Shown: positions 9,006-17,511 of the stretch, one piece after another | How positions within the stretch are numbered: position 1 is the stretch's first letter | Layout of the letters: each line of letters starts with the position of its first letter | DNA from: AWTP1-13 sp963775835 | Lineage (GTDB): Bacteria; Pseudomonadota; Alphaproteobacteria; Rhizobiales; Hyphomicrobiaceae | Length of the DNA stretch: 64,000 nucleotides | Assembly: GCA_963775835.1 (NCBI GenBank) | Contig: CAVZKV010000019.1 | Location: forward strand, 62,001 to 126,000 | Direction of reading: 5' to 3' | The notes under the pieces: generated by a model | What the model saw: the letters and a program-made list of their open reading frames with translations, nothing else | Told to the model about the DNA's origin: nothing | Database searches by the model: none | Made by a program: the position numbers and the translations under genes

Positions 9006-9281
9006 ATGGCAAAGTCAACGGCACAGCACAAGCAACCCGATACAGCTCAGCCAGAGACTTCAGTCATCGGGCTGCCGATCTATGATTCTGAGGGGTCAAA
9101 GATTGGCCAAGCCACGCAAGTCGGAATGCACGAAGGACAGCAAGCAATATCGGCTCAGTTGGAGCCGTCTCTCATGGGCGCAAAGGTAATTATTCCGGCG
9201 ACAATGATAACTCAACAAGGCGACCGACTTGAACTTGCGATGACAGCCGAGCAAGTCAGGCAACAGATTTCCAAGCCGTAG
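9006..9281 (+). CDS. Small cytoplasmic PRC-barrel-like protein
   Basis: A 91-residue protein with no signal peptide. Residues 20-85 fit a PRC-barrel: VIGLPIYDSEGSKIGQATQV is the usual 'quality and direction of change' opening, followed by beta-strands and a closing VIIPATMITQQGDRLEL and MTAEQVRQ helix. PRC-barrels occur in RNA-processing proteins, photosynthetic reaction centres and many small stress-linked proteins of rhizobia. The start has a caggag ribosome-binding site seven bases upstream. The gene converges on the VOC gene at 9409. A second, exported PRC-barrel gene lies at 12428. The function is unknown beyond the fold. Confidence 0.78.
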   Translation: MAKSTAQHKQPDTAQPETSVIGLPIYDSEGSKIGQATQVGMHEGQQAISAQLEPSLMGAKVIIPATMITQQGDRLELAMTAEQVRQQISKP

Positions 9282-9408
9282 CACGACGAGCCTTTCACGA
9301 CCCACGCGCGCGCCGCCGGATCGGCCGTAAGTGACAATCGCTGGCTACATCAATTGCGCTCAGCAATGTCGACACCCATCCTTTCGGTGCAGAAAATGCT
9401 TTGAGCCA

Positions 9409-10023
9409 TCAGCTGAGTTCGACGTTGCCTTGCGGTGTCGATAGTCGCGCTTTTAGCCGTATACGCGAGCCTGGAACGACGTGGGCGTCGGCGCCAAGGC
9501 TCTTGAGCGTGCGCCGCATCCATTCAGCTTCTGGGTGCTCGACCTCGAATGACGCCAGCGTGCAGCCCGAAGGCGACTGCTGAGAAGGATGGGCAGTGCC
9601 ATGCTGCCACTCGATGAAGAACGGCAGCCCCGCAACACGCGGGCCGCCAAGCCGCAACGTCTTCCAGGTGAGCAAACTGCCGTCGGCTTGCGCGCGCGAA
9701 CCCGCGAGCGGGCCAACGGTTTCGATGTTCTCCGCTTTGGCGCGCTTGGCGGTGTCGACAACGCTTTCGACTGCAACAGCCCAGGCAATAAGTTGTGGCT
9801 GCGACAGAGATTCGAGCTCCGGAAAAAGGAGACCTGGTGCCTCCCTCTGCGCGGGATCAATGGCAATGATCTCGAGATACTGCCGGCCGCCGAGCGACAG
9901 CAGCGCGTTGTGGGTCCCACGGCCAGGATGTTGACCACCGAAGCGGGCGCGTACGCCGGTCTTGTGCTCCACCAGTTCAATTCCGCGGGCGAGATCCGGC
10001 ACTCCGAAAACCAGATGATCCAT
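9409..10023 (-). CDS. VOC/glyoxalase-like domain protein
   Basis: A 204-residue protein starting MDHLVFGVPDLARGIEL, typical of glyoxalase-like (Glyoxalase_3, VOC superfamily) proteins that use a metal-binding beta-alpha-beta fold. The first half carries the His3 of MDH and the glutamate in YLEIIAIDP. The second half (LPFFIEWQHG and ASFEVEHPEA) is a second module lacking obvious conserved ligands. The ATG at 10023 is preferred over an open extension to 10182 because it carries the VOC start and an aaggga ribosome-binding site. Members are often annotated only as VOC proteins; the substrate is unknown. It converges with the PRC-barrel gene. Confidence 0.85.
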   Translation of the reverse strand: MDHLVFGVPDLARGIELVEHKTGVRARFGGQHPGRGTHNALLSLGGRQYLEIIAIDPAQREAPGLLFPELESLSQPQLIAWAVAVESVVDTAKRAKAENIETVGPLAGSRAQADGSLLTWKTLRLGGPRVAGLPFFIEWQHGTAHPSQQSPSGCTLASFEVEHPEAEWMRRTLKSLGADAHVVPGSRIRLKARLSTPQGNVELS

Positions 10024-10485
10024 ACATACAATCCCTTGAACGCGCTGCCTCAGTCCGCGCTGCTCGCACAGGCTGCGCGACCGAGCCCGACCCGTTTCTT
10101 CATGAGCTCGACGACGATGTCGACAATAGCGACCGTCCCCTGACGCGAGCGACCGCGGTGAGCCCCGCCGATCGCGGGTCACAGAAAGTCGGCCCGGAAA
10201 TTCATGGGTAGGCTACTTGGTAGGCTACTTGGGCGCAACTCAGCGACCGCAGCGACGACATCCACTTAGAGATGTGCCTGAAACCATAAGCGCGCCCTGC
10301 CGCCAGAGCAAGCTCACCGCCGATAAAGTTCGAAAAGCTCTTCGGTCCAGGTTGCCCGCATGGTCGCGGCTGCCGCACCGCAGGTGACAAACGCTCGTGA
10401 GGTCGTGCGCGGCAGCCCTCTTATGCCAAGACACCAAGTCTGAGGTACGCCTCAATTCCATGCCGGGGGGACACGGCCCCGCTTG
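10024..10485. other. Intergenic with a 12-bp tandem duplication
   Basis: No gene recognised. The sequence taggctacttgg occurs twice in tandem at 10209-10220 and 10221-10232. The region lies between two minus-strand genes, so it should hold the VOC promoter. Confidence 0.5.
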
Positions 10486-10605
10486 TTACTTGTTTTTGAT
10501 TTCGATGCCGGGCGCCTTGAAGAGCGTGTTGTGCTCACTATCCCAATACAGATAGCCCAGCACTCCCACCACTACGAACAACGCGCCAATAATGAATGAC
10601 CTCAT
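10486..10605 (-). CDS. 39-residue single-span membrane protein
   Basis: A short protein, MRSFIIGALFVVVGVLGYLY followed by a polar tail ending in lysines (GIEIKNK). One transmembrane helix covers residues 3-20. The ATG at 10605 has a strong ggaggt ribosome-binding site five bases upstream, which decides the start over longer open extensions. Small single-span proteins of this kind are common in rhizobial genomes and usually annotated hypothetical; some modulate membrane complexes, but nothing here shows a partner. Confidence 0.68.
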   Translation of the reverse strand: MRSFIIGALFVVVGVLGYLYWDSEHNTLFKAPGIEIKNK

Positions 10606-11067
10606 TTCGACCTCCATCAAGGCTCCGTTACCAACCAACGCCAAGCCTCTAAATTCGGTTGCGGCACCCGACGCTGGATCAGACGATAAAATCGCCACTC
10701 CTGTCGCGTTCCCTCACCGTAACGAGACCGCCGCCACCCCGTGTTAGGCGCTCGACGCTCCCGTTCGTCGAGGCCGAGGTATGGCGCCATGAACCGGCTG
10801 GCTTGGGGCCGAGGCGCATCGCCATTCGCATGACCGCGGCAACCAGCACGCCCGCCAGGCTCGCAAACAACCACTTCCACGGCGAGATCATCGCCATGAC
10901 AACTCGGAAGGCGGCGGAGGGGGTCCTGAAGGCAAGGCGCGTCGCGCCATGCCGCCTTGCCCGGACCTCGAGCGCATAGAGTGACTCGGACACCATAGAT
11001 GACCCGAAGTTCGCAATTGGCGGGATCAGGCCTTTCCCTGCAGCGTTGCTTACCCAGGAGGGCCCGA
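10606..11067. other. Intergenic, no firm gene
   Basis: An open minus-strand frame here includes a hydrophobic stretch (ISPWKWLFASLAGVLVAAVM), but it lacks a ribosome-binding site and its upstream part runs antisense through the DUF6894 gene. I do not count it as a gene. Confidence 0.4.
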
Positions 11068-11284
11068 ATGTCGCGCTATTTTTTTCATTTGCGGCGCGGT
11101 CAGGTGACCGTTGCTCGGTCAAGAAGGCGTTGAACTCGCTAGTATCGAGGACGCAGCCAAAGAGGCAGGCAATCGCGCGCAAGAGATTGCATCAAAGGAT
11201 GCCCTGCATGGTGCCGTGGCAAACAGCAGGGTGATCGCCATTGCCGATGAGCAATGGCGCACGCTGATGGAACTGCCATTTTGA
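11068..11284 (+). pseudogene. DUF6894-family small protein, frameshifted
   Basis: The ATG at 11068 follows a ggaggg ribosome-binding site and reads MSRYFFHLRRGQVTV, the characteristic start of DUF6894 proteins (about 70-90 residues, function unknown, abundant in rhizobia). At about 11110-11116 the frame is lost; the next frame continues LGQEGVELASIEDAAKEAGN, then RAQEIASKDALHG and ends WRTLMELPF at a stop, 11282-11284. The shift is one extra base or two lost. Both halves fit the family end to end at normal length (about 71 residues). A longer antisense frame crosses the same DNA and should not be mistaken for the gene. Confidence 0.82.
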
Positions 11285-11601
11285 GTTTGCGGCAGGCCCA
11301 TGCCAATTGACCCAGCGGCACCACAATGGCCACGGCGCTCCCGGCTGCGCGTTGCTAGACGGCGATACCAGGGGGAAAACCCCGGTGATGGGACATTGGG
11401 GCGCGGCTCACCCCAGCTACTGCAAAACAGAGTTTCGAAGCAATTGCGATTTGGGCCGACGCATATCGGTCCAAGTTGGTTGCGCGCTCATTGGTGAGCC
11501 GGTTGAATGGCGTCCGAGCTCGCCGAAACCGTGGCGGTAAGCGCGGATGTGACGCGGTTTTTTTAAGTCGGTTTGCAAAGCCGGAGAACACCGGGGTCAT
11601 C
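11285..11601. other. Intergenic, no gene recognised
   Basis: Contains a seven-T run near 11560 and a short imperfect G-run/C-run hairpin around 11368-11390. Nothing coding is supported. Confidence 0.4.
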
Positions 11602-12251
11602 ATGATCGTGCATAGATCGATTTTGATTCTGGTCGTTTTGGCGACCTGGGTCTCGCCCGTGATGACGCAAGAAACCGGGAACCAGGCCACGACCATCGCG
11701 GTGATCTCGCCGATCTTTAGCGAGCTGGTAATGTATTCGTTTCCGAAGGGATTCGCACGTTCTCCGAACGCACGACCGGGAAGACCTACGTACGGGAGGC
11801 GGTTCTGGAAGGGGAGACCGTAGAGCGCTGGTCGCAAATGATCACCGTGACCGGTGCAAAGGATCTTGCATCAAATCCTAATGCGAGCCCGCACTGGCTT
11901 GTCGAACGCGTGTCCGGCGGGTTCAAAAGAGCTTGCCCGGATTCATTTGTCGTGGCGGCGCTTGGTCCCTTGAAGCTCGGCGGGCATGACGGATTTGCGG
12001 CGGTGGCAAGTTGCGAAACGGTACAGTCCGGTACCGACAAGCATGCGGCGTCGGCACTCCTCATCGCTATCAAGGGTTCCACTGATTATTACACGATCCA
12101 ATGGGCCGAGCGCGGGCCGCCGTCGCGCAAGTCGCTGCCGCTGGATCACGCCGAGTGGGCAAAGCGGTTCAAAACGTTGAGCCCGATCAAGATCTGCCCG
12201 ATCGTGCCGAACGAGGCCGCGCCATATCCAAGCTGCCTTGGGCAGAGATAG
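11602..12251 (+). pseudogene. Exported protein of unknown function, frameshifted
   Basis: The ATG at 11602 opens a signal peptide (HRSILILVVLATWVSPVMTQ, cleavage near TQE) and reads on to ELVMYSFPKG. Near 11748-11756 the frame breaks in a GGG run. The following frame reads GIRTFSERTTGKTYVREAVL, EGETVERWSQMITVTGAKDL and on to a stop at 12251, giving an intended product of about 216 residues. The second half includes a cysteine pair near the C-terminus (IKICPIV and YPSCLGQ). I recall similar exported proteins with a YxREAVLEGETVxRWxQMIT block in proteobacteria but know no function. One lost G would explain the break. Confidence 0.7.
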
Positions 12252-12362
12252 CTTGCCCACGCGTGGAAGATCGTCCCATCACCATTCACCAACACCGGCC
12301 GGCACGTGGCGCTGCTGCGGCCTTCGCGCAACGCTCGCCTTGGCAAGCACGGCTCTGCTCCC

Positions 12363-12408
12363 CCCAACGCTGAAGTGGGGGCGATCGATCGCCCCCACCA
12401 CAGTTGGG
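12363..12408. terminator. Perfect 24-bp palindrome between convergent genes
   Basis: Bases 12375-12398 form a perfect palindrome (arm gtgggggcgatc). Flanking cccaac (12363-12368) and gttggg (12403-12408) extend the stem after an unpaired step. It sits between the stop of the plus-strand gene (12251) and the natural stop of the minus-strand PRC-barrel gene (12428), where a two-way terminator is expected. There is no T-run, so the terminator call is by position and stem strength. Confidence 0.5.
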
Positions 12409-12427
12409 TTACGTGAACGCGCCCGGT

Positions 12428-12827
12428 TTACGTCTTCTCGGGCACCCAGGTCGTCGAGGACCGATCGTAATTCAGGCCCCGGGGCGGCATCCAGCGCATC
12501 CTTCGTGGTGTCTAAGGTGAGATAGACCTTGCCGTCTTGCGTGGTGTGCTTCACGGCCGTGAAGGGCACCGCCACATCCTTTTCGCCCATGCCGAGGAAG
12601 CCGCCGACGCCGACAATGAGTGCGTTGATCTTGCCGTCCGGCGACAGCAGAACGTCTTTAATCTCGCCAATCTTGTTATTGGACGGAGCATAGACGCTTT
12701 GCTTGTACCAGTCGTTTACCGTCACGCTTTGGGCCGGCACGGACGTCATGATCTGTGTGGACCCTTGCGCTAGAGCCGCACCGCCTAGCAGGATCGCTCC
12801 GACGGCGATGGTAATGAGTTTTTTCAT
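12428..12827 (-). pseudogene. Exported PRC-barrel protein, frameshifted near the C-terminus
   Basis: The ATG at 12827 starts a clean signal peptide (MKKLITIAVGAILLGGAALA, cut before QGSTQ). A PRC-barrel follows: VYAPSNNKIGEIKDVLLSPD, ALIVGVGGFLGMGEKDVAVP and the strand VYLTLDTTKDALDAAPG. The family normally ends about 15 residues later with a D-R-S-S-T-T-W-V-P-E-K motif. That motif is present one frame over (LNYDRSSTTWVPEKT, stop at 12428-12430), so a single-base gain, or a two-base loss, occurred in the C4G4 run at about 12474-12482. The unshifted frame instead runs on to 12279. This is either a homopolymer sequencing error or a very mild lesion; most of the domain survives. Confidence 0.8.
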
Positions 12828-13325
12828 TGTGGTTGCACCGTTTATCGAGAGGGATCGGAAACGCGCTTGGCTGTCCGGTGTTCCTGTGTGCCTTGCGCAC
12901 AACCTACGGGCCGATTGGGTCCAAGCGGTTGGGGGATACCAAAGCGCAGCGGCGACGACGCGCACTGTGCGATCCACGCTTCGAAGCGCAGTGAGGGGAC
13001 GCCAAGGTGAAAGGGTAATCTGCCGCCCACAGCCCACCCAGATTGCTCGCTCGCGCGATGAACGTTCGTCAGCTGACGAAAGAAGAGGGCCTAAGTGGGG
13101 GAAGGCACCAAGGCCCTGCTGGGGTAGGAGAGAGATATGCCAAAATAACTCAACTAAGAACAGCGGCGTTCCATCGCAACGGCACTTAAGCACCGTCTAT
13201 TTTGGCCGCTACGGCGGGACCCGTGACGTGGCGTTGCCGGTCAATTTGAAAGAGCCCTCGTCGTCGAACGCGGACAGCGGCTGCATGCGACCGGCCGCGA
13301 TGGTCGCAAAATCGGCGGACGCACT
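12828..13325. other. Intergenic, no gene recognised
   Basis: Upstream of the exported PRC-barrel gene and downstream of the small TPR gene, both minus strand. The PRC-barrel promoter should be here. No recognisable coding or RNA element. Confidence 0.45.
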
Positions 13326-13823
13326 TCACCGACCAAGCGTACTGCGAGCCCAGGCCGGCCATGACCCACCGACCGAATATTCGGCAACGGGCCCTTTGCT
13401 CGGCGCAGCCAGCCGAGGCTTGGCAGATCCATTTGGCTTCGGTGGGATCGCCTTGACGGTTACCGGCAATGCCCCCTGCTGCGGGATGAGTTCCCGGGCT
13501 TTGGTAACGTCTGCCACCGCGTGGACGTAGTCACCCTTGCTCGTGAAAGCGCGACCTCGGCTATTGTAGGCGGGCGCAAAGTTGGGATTTAGCTCGATGG
13601 CTTTGTTGTAGTCCGAAATTGCCCGGTCGACTTCACCCTTGAGCGAATAAGCCTCTCCACGGTTGTGGTAGGCGATGGGGTCTTTAGGATTGACCTGGAT
13701 GATCGCCGTGCAGCCATTGATGCGCAGTTCATGGATCTTATTGTCGAGGCAATCGCTCTTGTTATCTCCCCAAGCGGACGTTGACAGGAGCGCCAGGCCC
13801 GCAGTCGCAACAAATCGCAACAT
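13326..13823 (-). CDS. Small exported TPR protein
   Basis: About 165 residues. The ATG at 13823 follows a ggggg ribosome-binding site and opens a signal peptide (MLRFVATAGLALLSTSAWGD). Two TPR units are visible: PIAYHNRGEAYSLKGEVDRA with ISDYNKAIELNPNFA, and PAYNSRGRAFTSKGDYVHAV. Two cysteines (about residues 25 and 38) may form a disulfide in the mature protein. TPRs mediate protein contacts; no enzymatic domain is present. The C-terminal 45 residues are proline/alanine-rich. The gene is solitary and the partner unknown. Confidence 0.8.
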   Translation of the reverse strand: MLRFVATAGLALLSTSAWGDNKSDCLDNKIHELRINGCTAIIQVNPKDPIAYHNRGEAYSLKGEVDRAISDYNKAIELNPNFAPAYNSRGRAFTSKGDYVHAVADVTKARELIPQQGALPVTVKAIPPKPNGSAKPRLAAPSKGPVAEYSVGGSWPAWARSTLGR

Positions 13824-14241
13824 CGTGCTAACCCCCAATAGACAAAACCCGCCACTCAAGATGCCAGTGCGATTTTGTTCCTTTCATGTAGGGCCGCAGC
13901 GTCCTTACGCCCGCGGGCGCATTGCATTGCGTCACGTTCCTTACCGTGGCGCCGGCAAGGTCGTGCCTTTCCTAAAAGGCGGTGGCGGCCCATCGCTCCC
14001 AAGGCGCCGCGGCCCTTTGCCCGACCAGACCGCGCCGCAGGTGGCGGACCCGGCCCTGGCCCACGGAGCGGCCCAACCTTTGGCTTGGGCGAGGGCATAA
14101 AACCGACGCCCTTGAACATGCCTCGGTCGCCCTGCTCGGCATGGCGCAAAGCCGCAATTTCGATAGCGTATTGTGCGGATTGCGCCGTCAGCGTGACATC
14201 GCTTACACAGGCGTCACACCATTTTCTCGCAGGAGGCTTCG
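13824..14241. other. Divergent intergenic region, no gene recognised
   Basis: Lies between the start of the TPR gene (minus) and the start of osmC (plus), so it carries both promoters. Open frames on either strand are proline/arginine-rich and not family-like. Confidence 0.45.
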
Positions 14242-14664
14242 ATGATCCGCAAGGCGAAAGCGATGTGGCGCGGCACGGGCCGCGATGGCACCGGCAATCT
14301 GTCCACCAACTCCGGAGTGCTCGCCAGCACACCTTATTCCTTCAAAACTCGCTTTGAGACCGAGAAGGGGACAAATCCCGAGGAGCTGATTGCCGCAGCG
14401 CACGCCGGGTGCTTCACCATGGCGCTCGCCTTTGGCCTGCAAGGGGCGGGCTTTACCCCGACCGAGCTTACCACCGAGGCCGCCGTCACGCTCGAACCGG
14501 AGGGCAAAGGGTTTCGCATCAGCCGTTCGGCTCTGACGCTGCGCGCAAAGGTGCCTAACCTAGATGAGGCAAAATTCGCCAATTTGGCGAAAGACGCCGA
14601 GAAGAACTGCCCGGTCTCTAAGGTTCTCAACGCCGAGATCACGCTGGACGCCAAGCTCATTTAG
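14242..14664 (+). CDS. osmC: OsmC-family organic hydroperoxide reductase
   Basis: A 140-residue cytoplasmic peroxiredoxin-like enzyme that reduces organic hydroperoxides with thiols (lipoyl or glutathione-type donors). The two conserved cysteines are Cys57 in AAHAGCFTMAL and Cys123 in KNCPVSKVLN. The catalytic helix block GTNPEELIAAAHA precedes the first. It belongs to the OsmC branch (N-terminus KAKAMWRGTGRDGTGNLS) rather than Ohr. The start is supported by a cgcaggagg site. Length matches the family exactly. It is a single gene with a strong hairpin 220 bases downstream. Confidence 0.94.
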   Translation: MIRKAKAMWRGTGRDGTGNLSTNSGVLASTPYSFKTRFETEKGTNPEELIAAAHAGCFTMALAFGLQGAGFTPTELTTEAAVTLEPEGKGFRISRSALTLRAKVPNLDEAKFANLAKDAEKNCPVSKVLNAEITLDAKLI

Positions 14665-15119
14665 GCGTGCCATCCCGCATTTCTTTCGGCAGGAGGCGGC
14701 GATCTCGCTGGTTGAGGTCGTCGCCCTCTGTTGCCTAATCGATCACGAACGGCATCGCTACCGAGTTGCCGAGCGCGTCTGTAAGAGCTCTGTCGACAGG
14801 CACTCGCTGCAGCGCCGAAGACGCCTGCCCTGTGGCAATTCCCAATAGGCGTTTCCACAATGCTCGCGGCACGCCAACGCGCTAATAGGGGGGATCGGTC
14901 CCAGCGCAGCAAAATAATACTCTGGGACCGACCGTCCCCCCGAATGGCTGCAAGTGCAAGTAAGGTTTGCGAAAGCAGCCGACGGAGGAACTTGGCATAC
15001 GTCAAACCTAAAAGTCGCGCCAATCCTGGCACTTGCGGTACGAACGCAGTCGCTGTGTCACGATGATGCCACTCCCCACTTTGGGGGGCCGCATACGCTT
15101 GCAGGCGATCCCGTTGGCC
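14665..15119. other. Convergent intergenic region carrying a large hairpin
   Basis: Between osmC (plus) and the MFS gene (minus). Apart from the inverted repeat at 14888-14941, nothing is recognised. Confidence 0.5.
14888..14941. terminator. Long inverted repeat, probable two-way terminator
   Basis: The left arm ggggggatcggtcccag (14888-14904) pairs with the right arm ctgggaccgaccgtcccccc (14922-14941) around a 17-base AT-rich loop. Pairing is perfect except for a three-base bulge in the right arm. The position between convergent genes suggests transcription termination. The size and the bulged stem would also suit a small palindromic repeat element. Confidence 0.55.
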
Positions 15120-16442
15120 CTAAATTTTCGCGGCCCGACCGGGCACGCGGCGCACGCGACGCGGCGCGGCGATCCAGATCGCAATCGCGGACACGATGCA
15201 GCATCCGATGATCAGCACAAAGGCCGGCCTATAGCTGCCGAAGGCATCCTGGATAACACCTGCCAGCCACGGGCCGGCCGCACCGCCGCCGATCAGTGCA
15301 ATGGTGATCGTGCCGAAGATCGAACCAAAGTGCGGGCCTTCGAAGATCTCGGCGACAATCGGTCCCATCACCGAGGTCAAGCCATAACCGAAAAAGCCTT
15401 GCGCGAACACCATCGCGTACAGCAGCAAATTTGATGGAACATGCTCTAGCGCCAGTAGGGCCGCATATGAGCCGGCGAAGCCAACACAGCCCGCAGTCCA
15501 TACCCACTCGCGGCCGATGCGGTCCGACAGCGCGCCCAGCAGAATCTGACCGGGTATGGCGATGATGCTCACGCCGCCCAGCGCCCACGCTGCGACCACC
15601 GGCGTAAATCCCACCTCGACCAGATACTTCGTCTGGTGCACCTGAACCGCGTACCAAGCGATCAGGGCCAGGAAATAGCCGAGCACGATCCACCAGAAGC
15701 GACCGGTCCGAGCCGCGCGGGCGAGCGTCCAATCGATCGCAGCCCAAGCCTGATCGACGACCGTCACGGCTTTGCCGATCGCCGCCGTATCCGCCGACCC
15801 GATATCGCCATCGGGGTTCTGGCCGACTTCGGCGGGGCTCTTGCGCACCAGCAACGTGAGTGGCGCGATCACAAAGAGAACGAGCAATCCCATGGCGACA
15901 CACGATGCGCGCCAGCCTTGGGAAAGAATGATGCTTTGCAACCACGGCAAGAGCAGAATAGCACCGACACCTGCACCTGCGAACGCGATGCTGATGGCAA
16001 AGCCGCGGCGGCGCACGAACCAGTTCGGTAGGAACTGCGAGTGGGTGGTGTAGGTCATCATGTTGGCTCCCCCGCCAACGGCAACGCCGAGCGTGGCGTA
16101 GAGTTGCCACGGGCTGGCCACCCATGACGCGAGCAGCAAGCCAGCCGACATCAGGGCGACCCCAGTCATGATCACCATGCGAGGCCCGCGTGTATCCATG
16201 ACGCGGCCGACGATCGGGCTCAACACCGCAGAAACGAGGAAGCCAAAGGAGAACGCACCCGCCACGAGACCACGGTCCCAGCTGAACTCGTCGATCAGGG
16301 GCGGCATCAGCAGCGAGAAAGCCGTCCGACCGGTGACGCCGATTGCCATTGTCACAAACGCGACGCCGACGATCAGCCAACCGTAGTAGAACGGCAGCCG
16401 CGATGACCAATGCTGTGAGGGTAGCACCATATCCCGCCTCAA
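15120..16442 (-). CDS. MFS transporter, oxalate/formate or monocarboxylate type
   Basis: A 440-residue inner-membrane carrier with twelve predicted helices in two six-helix halves (a central loop at about residues 205-245). The first half carries the MFS signature region GRVMDTRGPRMVIMTGVALM, and the second half GALSDRIGREWVW. The overall pattern (FYYGWLIVGVAFVTMAIGVT at the N-terminus) matches the oxalate:formate antiporter/monocarboxylate group. Its ATG overlaps the stop of the upstream 2-hydroxyacid dehydrogenase as ATGA, so the two are co-translated. The substrate is probably an organic acid handled by that enzyme; this is inference from context. Confidence 0.88.
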   Translation of the reverse strand: MRRDMVLPSQHWSSRLPFYYGWLIVGVAFVTMAIGVTGRTAFSLLMPPLIDEFSWDRGLVAGAFSFGFLVSAVLSPIVGRVMDTRGPRMVIMTGVALMSAGLLLASWVASPWQLYATLGVAVGGGANMMTYTTHSQFLPNWFVRRRGFAISIAFAGAGVGAILLLPWLQSIILSQGWRASCVAMGLLVLFVIAPLTLLVRKSPAEVGQNPDGDIGSADTAAIGKAVTVVDQAWAAIDWTLARAARTGRFWWIVLGYFLALIAWYAVQVHQTKYLVEVGFTPVVAAWALGGVSIIAIPGQILLGALSDRIGREWVWTAGCVGFAGSYAALLALEHVPSNLLLYAMVFAQGFFGYGLTSVMGPIVAEIFEGPHFGSIFGTITIALIGGGAAGPWLAGVIQDAFGSYRPAFVLIIGCCIVSAIAIWIAAPRRVRRVPGRAAKI

Positions 16443-17413
16443 CCGCTCGCGATGGCATGCAGAGGCGGCTCTCGCCGGGCTATCCGCGCAATATTCTCGG
16501 CGATGACGGCGGCGCGTGCCTCAAGCATGCCTTGCGTCCAACCGGAGACATGCGGCGTCATGATCACGTTGTCGAGTTCGTTGAAGGGCGCTGCAGATGG
16601 CAGAGCATGTCCGCAGGTCGTGGGGTATCGATACCAGACGTCGAGTGCGGCACCCGCTAGGCGGCCCTCGGCAAGCGCGGCATATAACGCACGCTGTTCG
16701 ACGATTTCCGCACGCGCCACGTTGATGAGACAGGCCGACGGTTTCATGAGGTCGAGCCGGCGCGCATCGAGAAGGCCCCGCGTTTCAGGTGACAGTGAAA
16801 GCGTGATGGCGAGATAGTCCGATAGGCCTAGCAGCTCGTCGAGCCGCTCGGGCCCGCCGATGAAGGCGACACCCTCCGGCGCATCGGGCTGCGCCCGCCG
16901 ACGGACGGCACATACCGTCATGCCAAAGGCTCGCGCACGATGCGCAAGCGCCTCGCCGATATGGCCAAAGCCTAGAATGCCGACCGTCTTGCCGGTGAGC
17001 TCCGGCCACAGTGCAGGCGCCGGCGCTCCGACAGCCCATTGGCTTTCCCATTCTCCAGCTCGCAGCTTTTGATCGAGGCGCCGAAATGAGCGCGTGAGTG
17101 CAATCATTGCGCCGATAATATACTCGGCGATCCCGGCCTCGTGGCCAAAGGCGTTGGCGAGCGCGAGCCCGGGCCAAAACTGAGTGCGATCGACGCGATC
17201 CAAACCAGCACCCGGCACCTGCACAAGGCGCAAGCGAGAGCCGGCCGCAGCCATCTCCTTGCTGAACCCCATGGAGACCAGAACGTCGGCATCCCCAAGG
17301 TGATGCAGGATAGCAGTCTCGTCGCCCGTGACGATCTCGCAGCGGACGCTGAGGCGGCGACTGACCGGCTCGGCCAGCCGCACGGCAAACGATCCCGCAA
17401 AAGCAGCTTTCAT
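16439..17413 (-). CDS. D-2-hydroxyacid dehydrogenase (NAD-dependent)
   Basis: A 324-residue member of the D-isomer-specific 2-hydroxyacid dehydrogenases, which interconvert 2-keto and 2-hydroxy acids. The dinucleotide fold is shown by GKTVGILGFGHIGEALAHRA. The substrate-side arginine lies in INVARAEIVEQ and the catalytic His in TPHVSGWTQG. The acidic Glu of the usual relay is expected near LAGAALDVW. The ATG at 17413 (ribosome-binding site gggacggagc) gives the normal family length; an open extension to 17494 does not. It is the first gene of an operon with the MFS carrier (ATGA overlap), read divergently from the XRE regulator at 17512. It may reduce or oxidise the imported acid. Confidence 0.9.
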   Translation of the reverse strand: MKAAFAGSFAVRLAEPVSRRLSVRCEIVTGDETAILHHLGDADVLVSMGFSKEMAAAGSRLRLVQVPGAGLDRVDRTQFWPGLALANAFGHEAGIAEYIIGAMIALTRSFRRLDQKLRAGEWESQWAVGAPAPALWPELTGKTVGILGFGHIGEALAHRARAFGMTVCAVRRRAQPDAPEGVAFIGGPERLDELLGLSDYLAITLSLSPETRGLLDARRLDLMKPSACLINVARAEIVEQRALYAALAEGRLAGAALDVWYRYPTTCGHALPSAAPFNELDNVIMTPHVSGWTQGMLEARAAVIAENIARIARREPPLHAIASG

Positions 17414-17511
17414 GAGCTCCGTCCCTTCGGCGTTCCGGCGCTTGTAGAACAGTGCCTCGCGCGCGAATATCGCGGCGCCAAGGTCAGCCATCAACTACCT
17501 GCCAGGTACTC
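17414..17511. promoter_or_regulatory. Divergent promoter region, dehydrogenase operon and XRE regulator
   Basis: The 98-base spacer between the two divergent starts must carry both promoters. The regulator at 17512 is the obvious candidate to bind here. No operator could be identified by eye. Confidence 0.45.

Noticed and set aside
10679..11182. 167-codon minus-strand frame with a hydrophobic stretch
   Set aside because: Its first 38 codons are antisense to the DUF6894 gene and there is no ribosome-binding site at any internal start.
12279..12427. C-terminal extension of the PRC-barrel frame
   Set aside because: Out-of-frame run-on after an indel; the family's own C-terminus ends at 12428 in the neighbouring frame.
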